A stretch of 64,000 nt of DNA from Streptomyces sp. AM 4-1-1 (GTDB lineage Bacteria; Actinomycetota; Actinomycetes; Streptomycetales; Streptomycetaceae): assembly GCF_029167625.1 (NCBI RefSeq), contig NZ_CP119145.1, positions 868,001 to 932,000 on the forward strand, read 5' to 3'. The notes under the pieces are model-generated. The model did not search any database. It was not told where the DNA came from and saw nothing but the letters and a program-made list of their open reading frames with translations. Of the stretch, positions 8,517 through 16,716 are shown in pieces. The stretch's first letter is position 1; every line of letters starts with the position of its first letter. The translations under genes were made by a program, and so were the position numbers.

Positions 8517-9032
8517 ATGAGCGATTCCACCCCCGCGACGCCGGTCGTCCTCGATCTCTGGTGCGACCTCGAATGCCCCGACTGCCACCGGGCCCTCTCC
8601 GATGTGCACGCGCTGCGGGCCCGGTACGGCGACCGCCTCCAGGTACGGCTGCGGCACTTTCCGCTGGAGAAGCACAAGCACGCGTACGCCGCCGCCCAGG
8701 CGGCCGAGGAGGCCGCGGCGCAGGGCAAGGACTGGCCGTACATCGAGGCGGTGCTCGCCAGGACCGACGCTCTCGGCCGGACCGGCGAACCGCTGCTCAT
8801 CGAGATCGCCGCCGAACTGGGCCTGGACAGCGAGGAGTTCGACACGGCTCTGATCGACGGACGGCATCTGCTGATCGTCGACGCCGACCACGCGGAGGGC
8901 AGGGCGATCGGGGTGACCGGCACCCCGACGTACGTGATCGGCGGCGAACGGCTGGACGGCGGCAGGAGCCAGGACGGGCTGCGCGAGCGGATCGGGACGA
9001 TCGCGGACCGGCTGCTGGCCGAGCGGGACTGA
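8517..9032 (+). CDS. DsbA family protein (thioredoxin fold)
   Basis: 171 residues with a DsbA/FrnE-type thioredoxin fold. VVLDLWCDLECPDC near residues 11-24 contains the redox motif CPDC, and IGVTGTPTYVIGG near residue 140 contains the cis-proline. No signal peptide, so probably a cytoplasmic oxidoreductase or isomerase. The ATG at 8517 has GGGAG about 10 nt upstream; a GTG at 8484 is in frame but less likely. The gene converges on the acetyltransferase gene, with a terminator between. Confidence 0.88.
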   Translation: MSDSTPATPVVLDLWCDLECPDCHRALSDVHALRARYGDRLQVRLRHFPLEKHKHAYAAAQAAEEAAAQGKDWPYIEAVLARTDALGRTGEPLLIEIAAELGLDSEEFDTALIDGRHLLIVDADHAEGRAIGVTGTPTYVIGGERLDGGRSQDGLRERIGTIADRLLAERD

Positions 9033-9074
9033 GCGCGGCGGACGGGGGGCGGGACCGGAGACCACGGAATCCGG

Positions 9075-9141
9075 GCCGGGAGGCGCCGGCCGGGGACCGG
9101 CCGGTTCGGCTTCGGCCGCTCCGGAACCGGCGCCTCCCGGC
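9075..9141. terminator. Long-stem bidirectional terminator
   Basis: GCCGGGAGGCGCCGG (9075-9089) pairs with CCGGCGCCTCCCGGC (9127-9141), with a smaller hairpin inside. It lies exactly between the convergent DsbA-like and GNAT genes. Confidence 0.75.
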
Positions 9142-9978
9142 CTACAGGTCCTTGGCCAGGTTGTACATGGTGGGCTCGTAGCCCAGTGATTCGTACAACC
9201 GCAGCGCGGGGACGTTGTCCGCGAAGACGTGCAGACCGATCCGCCGCTCCCCGGAGGCGAGGGCGATGTTCTCCGCCTGGAGCATCAGCGCGCGGCCGTG
9301 TCCCTGGCCCCGGTGCTCCTCACGGACCTCGACGTCGAAGACGTACGCCACCGTGTCCTCCGCGGTCACACCGTGCCGCGCCACCCACACATGGCCGACG
9401 ACCCGGTCCTCCCTGAGGAGGACGTGCATGTGCGCACCCTCGGTGGCGAGCCCGTCCGGGAGGTTCGTGGAGTGGTCCAGGTCGGACTTGCGCCGGGCCT
9501 GGTCCTCCGGGACGCCCTGGTCGATCCAGTTCTGCGCGTAGGCGACGCGGCTGGCGCGGTCCCAGCGCGCGTACTCCTCGTCGGACATGGGGCGCGCGGT
9601 GACGGTGTCCGGCAGGGCGGGTGGTGTCCCGGGCAGCCGCTTCAGCATGTTCCGGCTGCGTTCCGCGTATCCGAGCACGGCCGCCAGGCCCAGTGCCGCC
9701 GGATCGTCCGCCGGGGCGGTGAGGCGGACCTGGGCGCACCCCCAGCCGCGCAGCACCTCCTCGGCGGCGAGCGCGGCGATCGTGCCCCGGCCGCGCCTGC
9801 GGCTGGGACCGTCGATCCGCAGTGCTCTGAGCACACCGGCCCTCGCGCCGAACGCGGGGTCCGTGCCGATCTCGACGGCGCCGACGGGCCGCCCGTTGTC
9901 GCACACGTCGTACGCGCGGATCTTCGCGCCGTCGGCGCCCTGCTGGATCGGCCCGGTCGGCCTGAGTGTCGTGGTCAT
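9142..9978 (-). CDS. Tandem-domain GNAT N-acetyltransferase
   Basis: 278 residues with two GNAT halves. The first (about 1-115) contains VLRALRIDGPSRRRGRGT, where RRRGRG resembles the acetyl-CoA pyrophosphate loop. The second (about 130-278) contains VFDVEVREEHRGQGHGRALM, a classic motif A, and LRLYESLGYEP. Acetyl-CoA-dependent acetylation of an unknown small molecule or amine. ATG start at 9978. Single gene. Confidence 0.88.
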   Translation of the reverse strand: MTTTLRPTGPIQQGADGAKIRAYDVCDNGRPVGAVEIGTDPAFGARAGVLRALRIDGPSRRRGRGTIAALAAEEVLRGWGCAQVRLTAPADDPAALGLAAVLGYAERSRNMLKRLPGTPPALPDTVTARPMSDEEYARWDRASRVAYAQNWIDQGVPEDQARRKSDLDHSTNLPDGLATEGAHMHVLLREDRVVGHVWVARHGVTAEDTVAYVFDVEVREEHRGQGHGRALMLQAENIALASGERRIGLHVFADNVPALRLYESLGYEPTMYNLAKDL

Positions 9979-10054
9979 CAGGGGTGTTCTACCCCGCGGG
10001 CCCCGACCGCGTCACACACTTTTCCGGCCCTTCGAAAGGCCCTGCACCCTTCCG

Positions 10055-10876
10055 TCACGGGTCGATGTCGTCCTCGGCGCGCTCGGCGAAGATCCGCACG
10101 GCCTTGGCCGTGACGGGGCCGGGAGCGCCCGGGAGTTCGCGTCCGTCGATCCGGTGGACGGCCTGCACATCGCGGAGGGTGGAGGTGAGGAAGACCTCCT
10201 CGGCACGACCGACGACGTCCATCGGCAGCTCGGTCTCCCGGGCGCCCGTCCACTCCACGACCAGGGCGCGGGTGATCCCGGCGAGGCAGCCGGAGCGGAC
10301 GGGCGGCGTGTGCAGCTGCCCGTCGAGCACGACGAAGACATTGGAACCCGTCCCCTCGCAGAGCTGTCCGACGGTGTTGGCGAACAGGGCCTCGGACGCC
10401 CCCCGCTCATGGGCGCGGGCGAGCGCGATGACGTTCTCCGCGTACGAGGTGGTCTTGAGCCCGGCGAGCGCACCGCGCTCGTTGCGCGTCCACGGCACGG
10501 TGATCACGGCGGTGGTGTCGGCGCGGCGCACGGTCTCCCCCAGTGCGATCACCAGTCCGGCCACGGCGTCGCCCCGGTCGGAGCCGAGCGGCGACACGCC
10601 ACCGGTGTAGGTGATGCGGAGCCGGCCGAGCGGCATCGGGTTGGCGTCGATCACGGCCGCGACGGCCCGGCGCACCTCGTCGGTGTCCGGCTCGGGCAGT
10701 CCGAGACCGCGCGCCGAGCGGGTCAGCCGGTCGAGATGCCGGGTGAGCGCGAAGGGTGTGCCGTGGACGATCTTCAGGGTCTCGAAGACGCCGTCCCCCA
10801 CGGTCAGTCCGTGGTCGAGCACGGACACCCGGGCGTCCTCGGCGTCCCGCAGCCCGCCGTTGACCCATATCCTCAT
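10055..10876 (-). CDS. pabC: Class IV aminotransferase, probable aminodeoxychorismate lyase
   Basis: 273 residues. A fold-type IV PLP enzyme: VSVLDHGLTVGDGVFETLKI near residue 20, the PLP-lysine region LKTTSYAENVIALARA, NTVGQLCEGTGSNVFVV, and a C-terminal TSTLRDVQAVHRIDG. Its ATGA overlap with the chorismate-binding gene upstream makes 4-amino-4-deoxychorismate lyase (p-aminobenzoate/folate pathway) the best call; a D-amino-acid or branched-chain aminotransferase is the alternative. ATG at 10876 with GGAGGGACGAGAGC upstream. Confidence 0.88.
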   Translation of the reverse strand: MRIWVNGGLRDAEDARVSVLDHGLTVGDGVFETLKIVHGTPFALTRHLDRLTRSARGLGLPEPDTDEVRRAVAAVIDANPMPLGRLRITYTGGVSPLGSDRGDAVAGLVIALGETVRRADTTAVITVPWTRNERGALAGLKTTSYAENVIALARAHERGASEALFANTVGQLCEGTGSNVFVVLDGQLHTPPVRSGCLAGITRALVVEWTGARETELPMDVVGRAEEVFLTSTLRDVQAVHRIDGRELPGAPGPVTAKAVRIFAERAEDDIDP

Positions 10877-11964
10877 GCTCTCGTCCCTCCGGTCGCGTGT
10901 GCACCCGACGCTACAGCGAGCAGCCGGGACGCCTTGAGTTCGGTCTCGTCCCACTCACGCTCCGGGTCGGAACCCCACGTGATGCCCGCTCCGGTGCCGA
11001 AGCGCAGCAGTGGGGCGGGCCCGGTCCGGTCGATCCAGAAGGTCCTTATGCCGACGGCCAGCTGGGCCGTGCGGCGGTCCGCGTCGACCCAGCCGACGCC
11101 TCCGCAGTACGGGCCCCGGGGCGCGGTCTCCAGAGCCCCGATGATGCCGAGCGCGCTGGCCTTGGGGGCCCCGGTGACGGAACCCGGCGGGAAGGCGGCG
11201 GCGAGCAGTGCGGGCCAGCCGGCCCCCTCGGCGAGTTCTCCTCGCACGGTGGAGACGAGATGGACGAGACCGGGGTGCTTCTCCGTCACACAGAGATCGG
11301 GGACGGTCACGGTGCCGGTGGCGCAGACCCGGCCGAGGTCGTTGCGGACCAGGTCGACGATCATCACGTTCTCGGCGTGGTCCTTCTCCAGGAGGTCGGC
11401 CTCGGTGCGTCCGGTTCCCTTGATGGGTCCGGACTCGACGGTCCGCCCGGTCCTGGCGAGGAAGAGCTCGGGTGACGCGGTGGCCAGTTCGACGCCGTGC
11501 CCGGGCAGCCGGATCGTTCCCGCGTACGGGGCGGGGTTGCCGCGTGCCAGCAGCGCGGTGAGGGCGTCCACGTCCGCGGGCCCCTCCGCGGCCGGACGCG
11601 CGGGCAGCGGCGCGGACAGCACACGGCAGAGGTTGGCCTGGTAGACATCGCCCGCCGCGATGTGCTCACGTATCCGCCGCACGCCCGCGGTGTACGCGAG
11701 CCGGTCGAGCGACGACGTCCAGTCACCGGCCGAGGGACCGCGCCACGCCCCCGGCACCGGGGCAGGCACGGGTTCGGTCCGTACGTCGTCGAAGCGGGCG
11801 CAGACGAGACGGCCCTCGAAATCAGCACATACCGCCCAGAAACCGGACGAGTCAAGGGCTGCGGGGTCGTCGGTCACGTCCCGGAGACCGGAGGCGACGA
11901 GGCCGCCGAAGCGGGCCAGAGGAGCGAGGTCGTGCACGCCGACGAGTCTATGGCGGCCCGCCAC
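10873..11964 (-). CDS. pabB: Aminodeoxychorismate synthase component I (chorismate-binding)
   Basis: Up to 363 residues of the anthranilate synthase I / PabB fold. Hallmarks are AAGDVYQANLCRVL, SGPIKGTGRTEADLL (the PIKGT motif), NVMIVDLVRNDLGRVC, FPPGSVTGAPKASALGII and FGTGAGITWGSDPEREWDE. It converts chorismate plus ammonia to aminodeoxychorismate. The glutaminase partner PabA is not adjacent. The start is uncertain: GTG at 11964 gives the longest frame, GTG at 11937 gives MHDLAPLARFGG, and neither has a clear ribosome site. Overlaps pabC by 4 bp. Confidence 0.92.
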   Translation of the reverse strand: MAGRHRLVGVHDLAPLARFGGLVASGLRDVTDDPAALDSSGFWAVCADFEGRLVCARFDDVRTEPVPAPVPGAWRGPSAGDWTSSLDRLAYTAGVRRIREHIAAGDVYQANLCRVLSAPLPARPAAEGPADVDALTALLARGNPAPYAGTIRLPGHGVELATASPELFLARTGRTVESGPIKGTGRTEADLLEKDHAENVMIVDLVRNDLGRVCATGTVTVPDLCVTEKHPGLVHLVSTVRGELAEGAGWPALLAAAFPPGSVTGAPKASALGIIGALETAPRGPYCGGVGWVDADRRTAQLAVGIRTFWIDRTGPAPLLRFGTGAGITWGSDPEREWDETELKASRLLAVASGAHATGGTRA

Positions 11965-12082
11965 CGCCCGCGCCGGGGCGGAAGCGGCGCAGCACGCTGC
12001 GCAAACGTGTTTTTGTGCTGGCTCCGGAATCCGCTAGAGTTCAACACGTCGCCGGAACACGTGAGTGAACCGGAAACGACAA

Positions 12083-12155
12083 GCGGACGTAGCTCAGTTG
12101 GTAGAGCGCAACCTTGCCAAGGTTGAGGTCGCCAGTTCGAACCTGGTCGTCCGCT
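12083..12155 (+). tRNA. tRNA-Gly (anticodon GCC)
   Basis: 73 nt. Acceptor stem GCGGACG/CGTCCGC, D arm AGCTCAGTTGGTAGAGC, anticodon stem CAACC/GGTTG with loop TTGCCAA. First gene of a five-tRNA rightward array. Confidence 0.95.
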
Positions 12156-12192
12156 CGAAGTGGGGGGAGTCTTCCCGAGCCCCCGCACTCCT

Positions 12193-12266
12193 GGTGGAGT
12201 GGCCGAGAGGCGAGGCAACGGCCTGCAAAGCCGTCTACACGGGTTCAAATCCCGTCTCCACCTCCA
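12193..12266 (+). tRNA. tRNA-Cys (anticodon GCA)
   Basis: Acceptor stem GGTGGAG/CTCCACC, anticodon loop CTGCAAA, with the CCA end encoded (12264-12266). Only one base separates it from the next tRNA, so the two must be cut from one transcript. Confidence 0.95.
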
Positions 12267-12267
12267 A

Positions 12268-12339
12268 GGACGATTAGCTCAGCGGGAGAGCGCTTCCCTG
12301 ACACGGAAGAGGTCACTGGTTCAATCCCAGTATCGTCCA
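12268..12339 (+). tRNA. tRNA-Val (anticodon GAC), copy 1
   Basis: 72 nt with acceptor stem GGACGAT/ATCGTCC and anticodon loop CTGACAC. The body is identical to the next two copies, but two acceptor base pairs differ in a compensated way. Confidence 0.95.
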
Positions 12340-12357
12340 CCGGTCCGCAAGGACCCC

Positions 12358-12429
12358 GCGCGATTAGCTCAGCGGGAGAGCGCTTCCCTGACACGGAAGA
12401 GGTCACTGGTTCAATCCCAGTATCGCGCA
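12358..12429 (+). tRNA. tRNA-Val (anticodon GAC), copy 2
   Basis: 72 nt with acceptor stem GCGCGAT/ATCGCGC. Same internal sequence as copy 1, and identical to copy 3 throughout. Confidence 0.95.
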
Positions 12430-12452
12430 CGCAGTACACGCAGGGTCACCCT

Positions 12453-12524
12453 GCGCGATTAGCTCAGCGGGAGAGCGCTTCCCTGACACGGAAGAGGTCA
12501 CTGGTTCAATCCCAGTATCGCGCA
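12453..12524 (+). tRNA. tRNA-Val (anticodon GAC), copy 3
   Basis: Identical to copy 2 over 72 nt. It ends the array; the hairpin at 12532 follows 8 nt later. Confidence 0.95.
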
Positions 12525-12531
12525 CTGCCGT

Positions 12532-12562
12532 AAGCCCCCGGTCGTCTCGACGCCGGGGGCTT
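12532..12562 (+). terminator. Terminator of the tRNA array
   Basis: AAGCCCCCGG (12532-12541) and CCGGGGGCTT (12553-12562) form a perfect 10-bp stem with an 11-nt loop, directly after the last tRNA-Val. Confidence 0.85.
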
Positions 12563-12703
12563 CGTCGTGTGCGGGCGCGGTCCTCCGTCCCTCATCGGCG
12601 CCGGGCCCGGTGGGTCCGGGCCCGGTGTCGATGCGGTGGAGTGCGGTGGGGTGGGGTCACGCGTTCCCGGCCGGTCCGGCCGGCTTCCGCTTCCCGCTTC
12701 CGG

Positions 12704-13009
12704 TCAGGAGGAGAAGAGCATCCGGCCGAAGCTCTTCTGCCGGTAGTGGCCGTGGTGGCCGCCGTGGTGCTGCGGCGCGCCCCAGGCGGGGCCGGGAGCC
12801 GCCGGGTAGGGCTGGGGCGGGTAGGACTGGGGCGGGACCGGGGGCGCGGGGGCGGGCGGCACCTGCTGGGTCCACTGCGACTCCAGGCGGGTCAGGGCCT
12901 CCAGCTCGCCGTAGTCGAGGAATATCCCCCGGCAGCCGCCGCACTGCTCGATCTGGACGCCGTTGCGGTTGTAGGTCTGCATCGGGGCATGACACTTGGG
13001 GCACTGCAT
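12704..13009 (-). CDS. Zinc-ribbon (TFIIB-type) protein
   Basis: 101 residues. MQCPKCHAPMQTYNRNGVQIEQCGGCRGIFLD holds two CxxC knuckles of a TFIIB-type zinc ribbon at residues 3-30, followed by a helix LEALTRLESQW, a Pro/Tyr-rich linker and a His/Gly stretch HHGGHHGHY that could bind metal. The ATG at 13009 sits 6 nt after AGGAG; ATG 13012 is also in frame. Function unknown; monocistronic. Confidence 0.82.
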   Translation of the reverse strand: MQCPKCHAPMQTYNRNGVQIEQCGGCRGIFLDYGELEALTRLESQWTQQVPPAPAPPVPPQSYPPQPYPAAPGPAWGAPQHHGGHHGHYRQKSFGRMLFSS

Positions 13010-13076
13010 CATCGGCTCGGCTCCTCGCCTTCGGTCCGCCTCGCCGGAACGCGGGTCCGGCGACGGTCGGTTCAGC

Positions 13077-14042
13077 CTACGACGGACGTCCCGGCGCCAA
13101 CTCGGGTGGGAGGGCGGCGATTCGGGCACAGCAGTCGATCATCGTCCGCTCCACCTCGTCCGGATCGCGCCGCTGCTCGGCGGACTTCGCGAGGGCGAGT
13201 GCCGCCGTCTGGACGGTCAGGGCCCGGGCCGCGGTGTCCAGTTCGGGCCAGGGGTCACCGTCCGGGGGCACGGCGGGGCCGCCCTCGGCCCGGTAGGTGT
13301 CCAGGAAGCGCAGCCAGACCTCCGGGGGCAGCAGTCCGGCCGCGTACCAGGCGGCGGGCCTGGCGAGGTCCCAGGTGGGGTCGCCCCGGCCGAGATCGTC
13401 GATGTCGATGAGGAGCCAGCGGCCGTCCGGGGCCGGATGCCGGACCAACTGGCCCAGGTGGAGGTCCCCGTGGCACAGGGCGACGGCCCGGTGCGGGGGT
13501 GCCGGCTCCTCGGCCCGGGCCCAGTCGGGCAGCCGGCGCCAGGCGGCGTCCACCGGGGCGGTGGCCGAGTCACCGGGCCGGGCCGCCCGCATCCTGGCCA
13601 CCGCGCGGGCTGCCTTCACCGGCCCGCGCATCGGGGCCAGTCCGCGCGGGGCACGGACCCGGTGGAGGCGGGCCAGCAGGACGGCGGCCTCCTCCCAGGG
13701 GGCGGCGTCCGGATCGTCCGGGTCGACGGGGGCGCCGTACGGCCAGAGGGTGATGAGGCGGCCATGACGTGTGGTGGGCCGGACGGACAACGGCGGCAGC
13801 AGGACACCGGCCAGCCGCGGGGCCGCGGCGAGGGCGAGCCTGGCGGCCAGGCCGGGGGCATCGGTGCCGGGGGCGTGCGCCTTCGCGACGGCGGGGCCGC
13901 AACGGACGACCGTGCCGTCGGCGCGGTCCGCGAGCACGTCCGGCGCGGGGCAGGCACAGGGACGGGCGGGTGATGCCGACGGGTCCGGGTGGACGAGGCC
14001 GTGGGCGAGGGCGCCGAGCGCCCGTACGACGGTGCTGGTCAC
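13077..14042 (-). CDS. Aminoglycoside phosphotransferase (APH) family kinase
   Basis: About 321 residues with the APH/choline-kinase signature: catalytic loop ALCHGDLHLGQLV near residue 205 and metal-binding LLIDIDDLGRGDPTWDLARPA. Such proteins phosphorylate small molecules (aminoglycosides, choline, homoserine); the substrate cannot be read from the sequence, and resistance should not be assumed. I chose the GTG at 14042, with GGGGAG immediately upstream; the open frame continues far upstream without protein-like content. Confidence 0.8.
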   Translation of the reverse strand: MTSTVVRALGALAHGLVHPDPSASPARPCACPAPDVLADRADGTVVRCGPAVAKAHAPGTDAPGLAARLALAAAPRLAGVLLPPLSVRPTTRHGRLITLWPYGAPVDPDDPDAAPWEEAAVLLARLHRVRAPRGLAPMRGPVKAARAVARMRAARPGDSATAPVDAAWRRLPDWARAEEPAPPHRAVALCHGDLHLGQLVRHPAPDGRWLLIDIDDLGRGDPTWDLARPAAWYAAGLLPPEVWLRFLDTYRAEGGPAVPPDGDPWPELDTAARALTVQTAALALAKSAEQRRDPDEVERTMIDCCARIAALPPELAPGRPS

Positions 14043-14242
14043 GGTCTCCCCGGTGGCGTGCGGCAGGGGGCCCGGTGACGTCGGGCCCGGCGACGAGCGT
14101 ACGAGCCGTGTCCGGGCAGCGCGAGGTCCGGTCAGCTCCCCAGCTGACCGGACGCACGCTGCCGTCCGCCGCACCCCCGTCCCCACGGGGTTGTTGGCCG
14201 GATGTCCCGGTCCGGACCGCTCTTCCGGACCCGGGGCGCCGC

Positions 14243-14452
14243 TCAGCGCCCCAGCATCACGCCCACGGACGACGCTTGGGTGACCACTGCCTCCCAGCCG
14301 CCGAAGGCGACCACGAGGAGGGCCGCCAGGGGAAGGACCATGGCGGTCGCCACCAACGGGTGGCGCCGGCCGGACGACGGACGGCTGCCGAACGAGGCAC
14401 GGGCCCTGCGTCCCTGGGTACGGATCATGGTCCGTACTGCCGTGTCCGACAT
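14243..14452 (-). CDS. Small single-pass membrane protein
   Basis: 69 residues: a basic N-terminus (MSDTAVRTMIRTQGRRARAS...RRHPLV) and one membrane segment (ATAMVLPLAALLVVAFGGW), then a short exposed tail. A strong ribosome site, CAGGAGAGGAACC, precedes the ATG, supporting real translation. No known family. Confidence 0.72.
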   Translation of the reverse strand: MSDTAVRTMIRTQGRRARASFGSRPSSGRRHPLVATAMVLPLAALLVVAFGGWEAVVTQASSVGVMLGR

Positions 14453-15045
14453 GGTTCCTCTCCTGACCTGATGTGGGGCGGCGGGCGTCGACCTCGGGGG
14501 ACGAGCGCAGCGCCCGCCGCTTGACCTCAACATTAGGGACAGGAGGAGCACGGGTCGTCATGCCGGCGTACCGAATGCCGGGCCTCCCGGAGGATGAGTC
14601 GCCGATGCCCGGCGTACTCCCCTGGGTGGAGATCAACTGCCGGACCCCGGGGTCATCCCGGAAGGGTCGCGCCGCCCGCGCGGGGAAGCCGGCACGCGTC
14701 CGGGCCTTGCCGGACGGGTGACTTCACTCACTCCGCACTCCCCCGGGGGCACCTCCGGCAGCGCTCCGCGACCGGGTCGCGGGTACCCCGCCCGGTGGGT
14801 CCGGAGCGGGTCCGGCACCATCCGTACCGGGTCGGCCCCCACGTGCCCAACCGTCCGCCGGGTCAGCCGGATTGAGGTCGCGCGTCCGCCGGAGCCCGTG
14901 CGTGCGCGGCCCGCTGACCGCTTCTCACGTCCGCCGCCGGGCGCCGTCAATCGGTCGACGGGCAAGGGCGCGGCCTCTGAGCACGCCGGGCCACGGGTAC
15001 GTAAGCTGTGCCCGTCAGGCGGACCGGCAGCGGGGATGGGCAGAC
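14453..15045. other. Non-coding stretch before the Ser/Thr kinase gene
   Basis: About 590 bp between divergent genes. None of its open frames shows domain-like sequence or a ribosome site. It probably contains the two promoters only. I see no convincing repeat, RNA or regulatory motif in it. Confidence 0.4.
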
Positions 15046-16341
15046 ATGGCGATGATGCGGCTCCGGCGCGAGGACCCGCGTGTCGTCGGTTCGTTCAGGC
15101 TGCACCGGCGGCTCGGCGCGGGCGGCATGGGGGTCGTCTACCTGGGCTCGGACCGGCGCGGCCAGCGGGTCGCGCTGAAGGTGATCCGTCCGGACCTGGC
15201 GGAGGATCAGGAGTTCCGGTCGCGGTTCGCGCGTGAGGTGTCGGCCGCGCGGCGCATCCGGGGCGGCTGTACGGCGCGGCTGGTGGCCGCCGATCTGGAG
15301 GCGGACCGGCCGTGGTTCGCCACGCAGTACGTACCGGGTCCCTCGCTGCACGACAAGGTCGCCGAGGAGGGTCCGCTGCCGGCCGCCGAAGTGGCCTCGA
15401 TCGGTGCGGCGCTGTCCGAGGGGCTGGTGGCGGTGCACGAGGCCGGTGTCGTCCACCGTGATCTGAAGCCGTCCAACATCCTTCTCTCGCCCAAGGGCCC
15501 CCGGATCATCGACTTCGGCATCGCCTGGGCCACCGGGGCGAGCACGCTGACGCACGTCGGTACGGCGGTGGGCTCGCCGGGGTTCCTCGCACCGGAGCAG
15601 GTACGGGGCGCGGCCGTGACGCCCGCGACGGACGTCTTCTCGCTGGGTGCCACGCTGGCGTACGCGGCGATGGCCGATTCGCCCTTCGGGCACGGCAGTT
15701 CCGAGGTGATGCTCTACCGCGTGGTGCACGAGGAGCCTCAGTTGTACGAGGTGCACGACGCGCTCGCACCGCTGGTCCGCGCCTGTCTGGCGAAGGACCC
15801 GGAGGACCGGCCGAGCACCCTTCAACTCTCCATGCGGCTCAAGGAGATCGCCGCGCGGGAGGCGCACGGGCTGCACGAGAGCAGGCCGCCGGCGCAGCGG
15901 TCGGCCCTGGAGCTGGACCGGCCGACCGGGCCGCTGGACGGCCCGTACACCGAGCAGCACACCCGTCGGGCGGCGGGCCCTTCGACGTCCGGGACGGCCG
16001 GCCGGCCCGTGCGGAGTCCGTCGTCGCGTTCGTCCGCGCCCCGTACCGGCGGTGCGCGCCCGCAGGCGCCACGCGGCGGTGCCCGTCCCGGTGGGCGTCC
16101 CCGGGGCACGGACGGCAGGCCGGGCACCCGGCCCGGGTCCCGTCCGACGTCGGCGGGGCGGCGCCCGGCCAACCCCCGGCTGCTGCGGCAGCGGCTGTTC
16201 GTCTTCGTCGTGGTGACTCTGCTGGTCGCCCTGGGGATCGCGGCGGCACAGGGCTGTCAGGGCCCGGCGCGCGGGCTCGGCGGCGGGGACGGCGTACAGC
16301 GGACGTGGTCGGCGGCCCAGCAGTCGCCGTACGAGAGGTAG
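15046..16341 (+). CDS. Serine/threonine protein kinase, membrane-anchored
   Basis: 431 residues. The Hanks-type kinase domain (about 15-275) has Gly loop LGAGGMGVVYLG, lysine VALKVI, catalytic VVHRDLKPSNILL, DFGIAWA in place of DFG-x, and VGSPGFLAPEQ. A disordered Pro/Arg/Gly linker follows, then a membrane segment (LFVFVVVTLLVALGIAAA) and a short extracellular tail, so it lacks PASTA repeats. A signalling kinase of unknown ligand. ATG at 15046; ATGs at 15052 and 15055 are alternatives. Confidence 0.92.
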   Translation: MAMMRLRREDPRVVGSFRLHRRLGAGGMGVVYLGSDRRGQRVALKVIRPDLAEDQEFRSRFAREVSAARRIRGGCTARLVAADLEADRPWFATQYVPGPSLHDKVAEEGPLPAAEVASIGAALSEGLVAVHEAGVVHRDLKPSNILLSPKGPRIIDFGIAWATGASTLTHVGTAVGSPGFLAPEQVRGAAVTPATDVFSLGATLAYAAMADSPFGHGSSEVMLYRVVHEEPQLYEVHDALAPLVRACLAKDPEDRPSTLQLSMRLKEIAAREAHGLHESRPPAQRSALELDRPTGPLDGPYTEQHTRRAAGPSTSGTAGRPVRSPSSRSSAPRTGGARPQAPRGGARPGGRPRGTDGRPGTRPGSRPTSAGRRPANPRLLRQRLFVFVVVTLLVALGIAAAQGCQGPARGLGGGDGVQRTWSAAQQSPYER

Positions 16342-16433
16342 CCGGGCGGCCGGGGAGAACACCGTCGTACCGGGATCGCTTGCGGAGCCGGCCGGTACCG
16401 GCCGCACGGCGACGGGCCGGGCGCCGGGTCAAG

Positions 16434-16716
16434 GCGGTTCGCGGCAGGGCGGCATCGGGCACGGCACCGGATTCGGACGGTTCGCGGCCGGACGGCATCA
16501 GGCCCGACGCACCGGGTCCAGGCGCTTCACGGCCGGGCGGCCTCGGGCCCGGCGCCGGATTCGCACGGTTCGCGGCCGGGCGGCATCAGGCCCGACGCAC
16601 CGGGTCCAGGCGCTTCACGGCCGGGCGGCCTCGGGCCGGGCACCGGATTCGGACGGTTCGCGGCCGGGCGGCATCAGGACCGACGCACCGGGTTCAGGCG
16701 GTTCGCGGCCGGGTGG
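16434..16716. repeat. Six 44-bp (three 88-bp) tandem repeats
   Basis: A period of exactly 88 bp is visible: GGTTCGCGGCCGG recurs at 16479, 16567 and 16655. Each 88-bp unit is two diverged 44-bp halves, one with GGTTCGCGGCCGGGCGG and one with GCTTCACGGCCGGGCGG. The last unit runs into the 3' end of the methyltransferase gene, whose final codons (TRPRTA-stop) are a copy of the same unit. The array fills almost the whole gap between the kinase and methyltransferase genes. Confidence 0.85.

Noticed and set aside
13077..14042. Aminoglycoside resistance gene
   Set aside because: The APH fold is shared by many housekeeping small-molecule kinases; nothing in the sequence indicates resistance.
16434..16716. 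CRISPR-like array
   Set aside because: The 44/88-bp units are contiguous with no unique spacers; they are tandem duplications.
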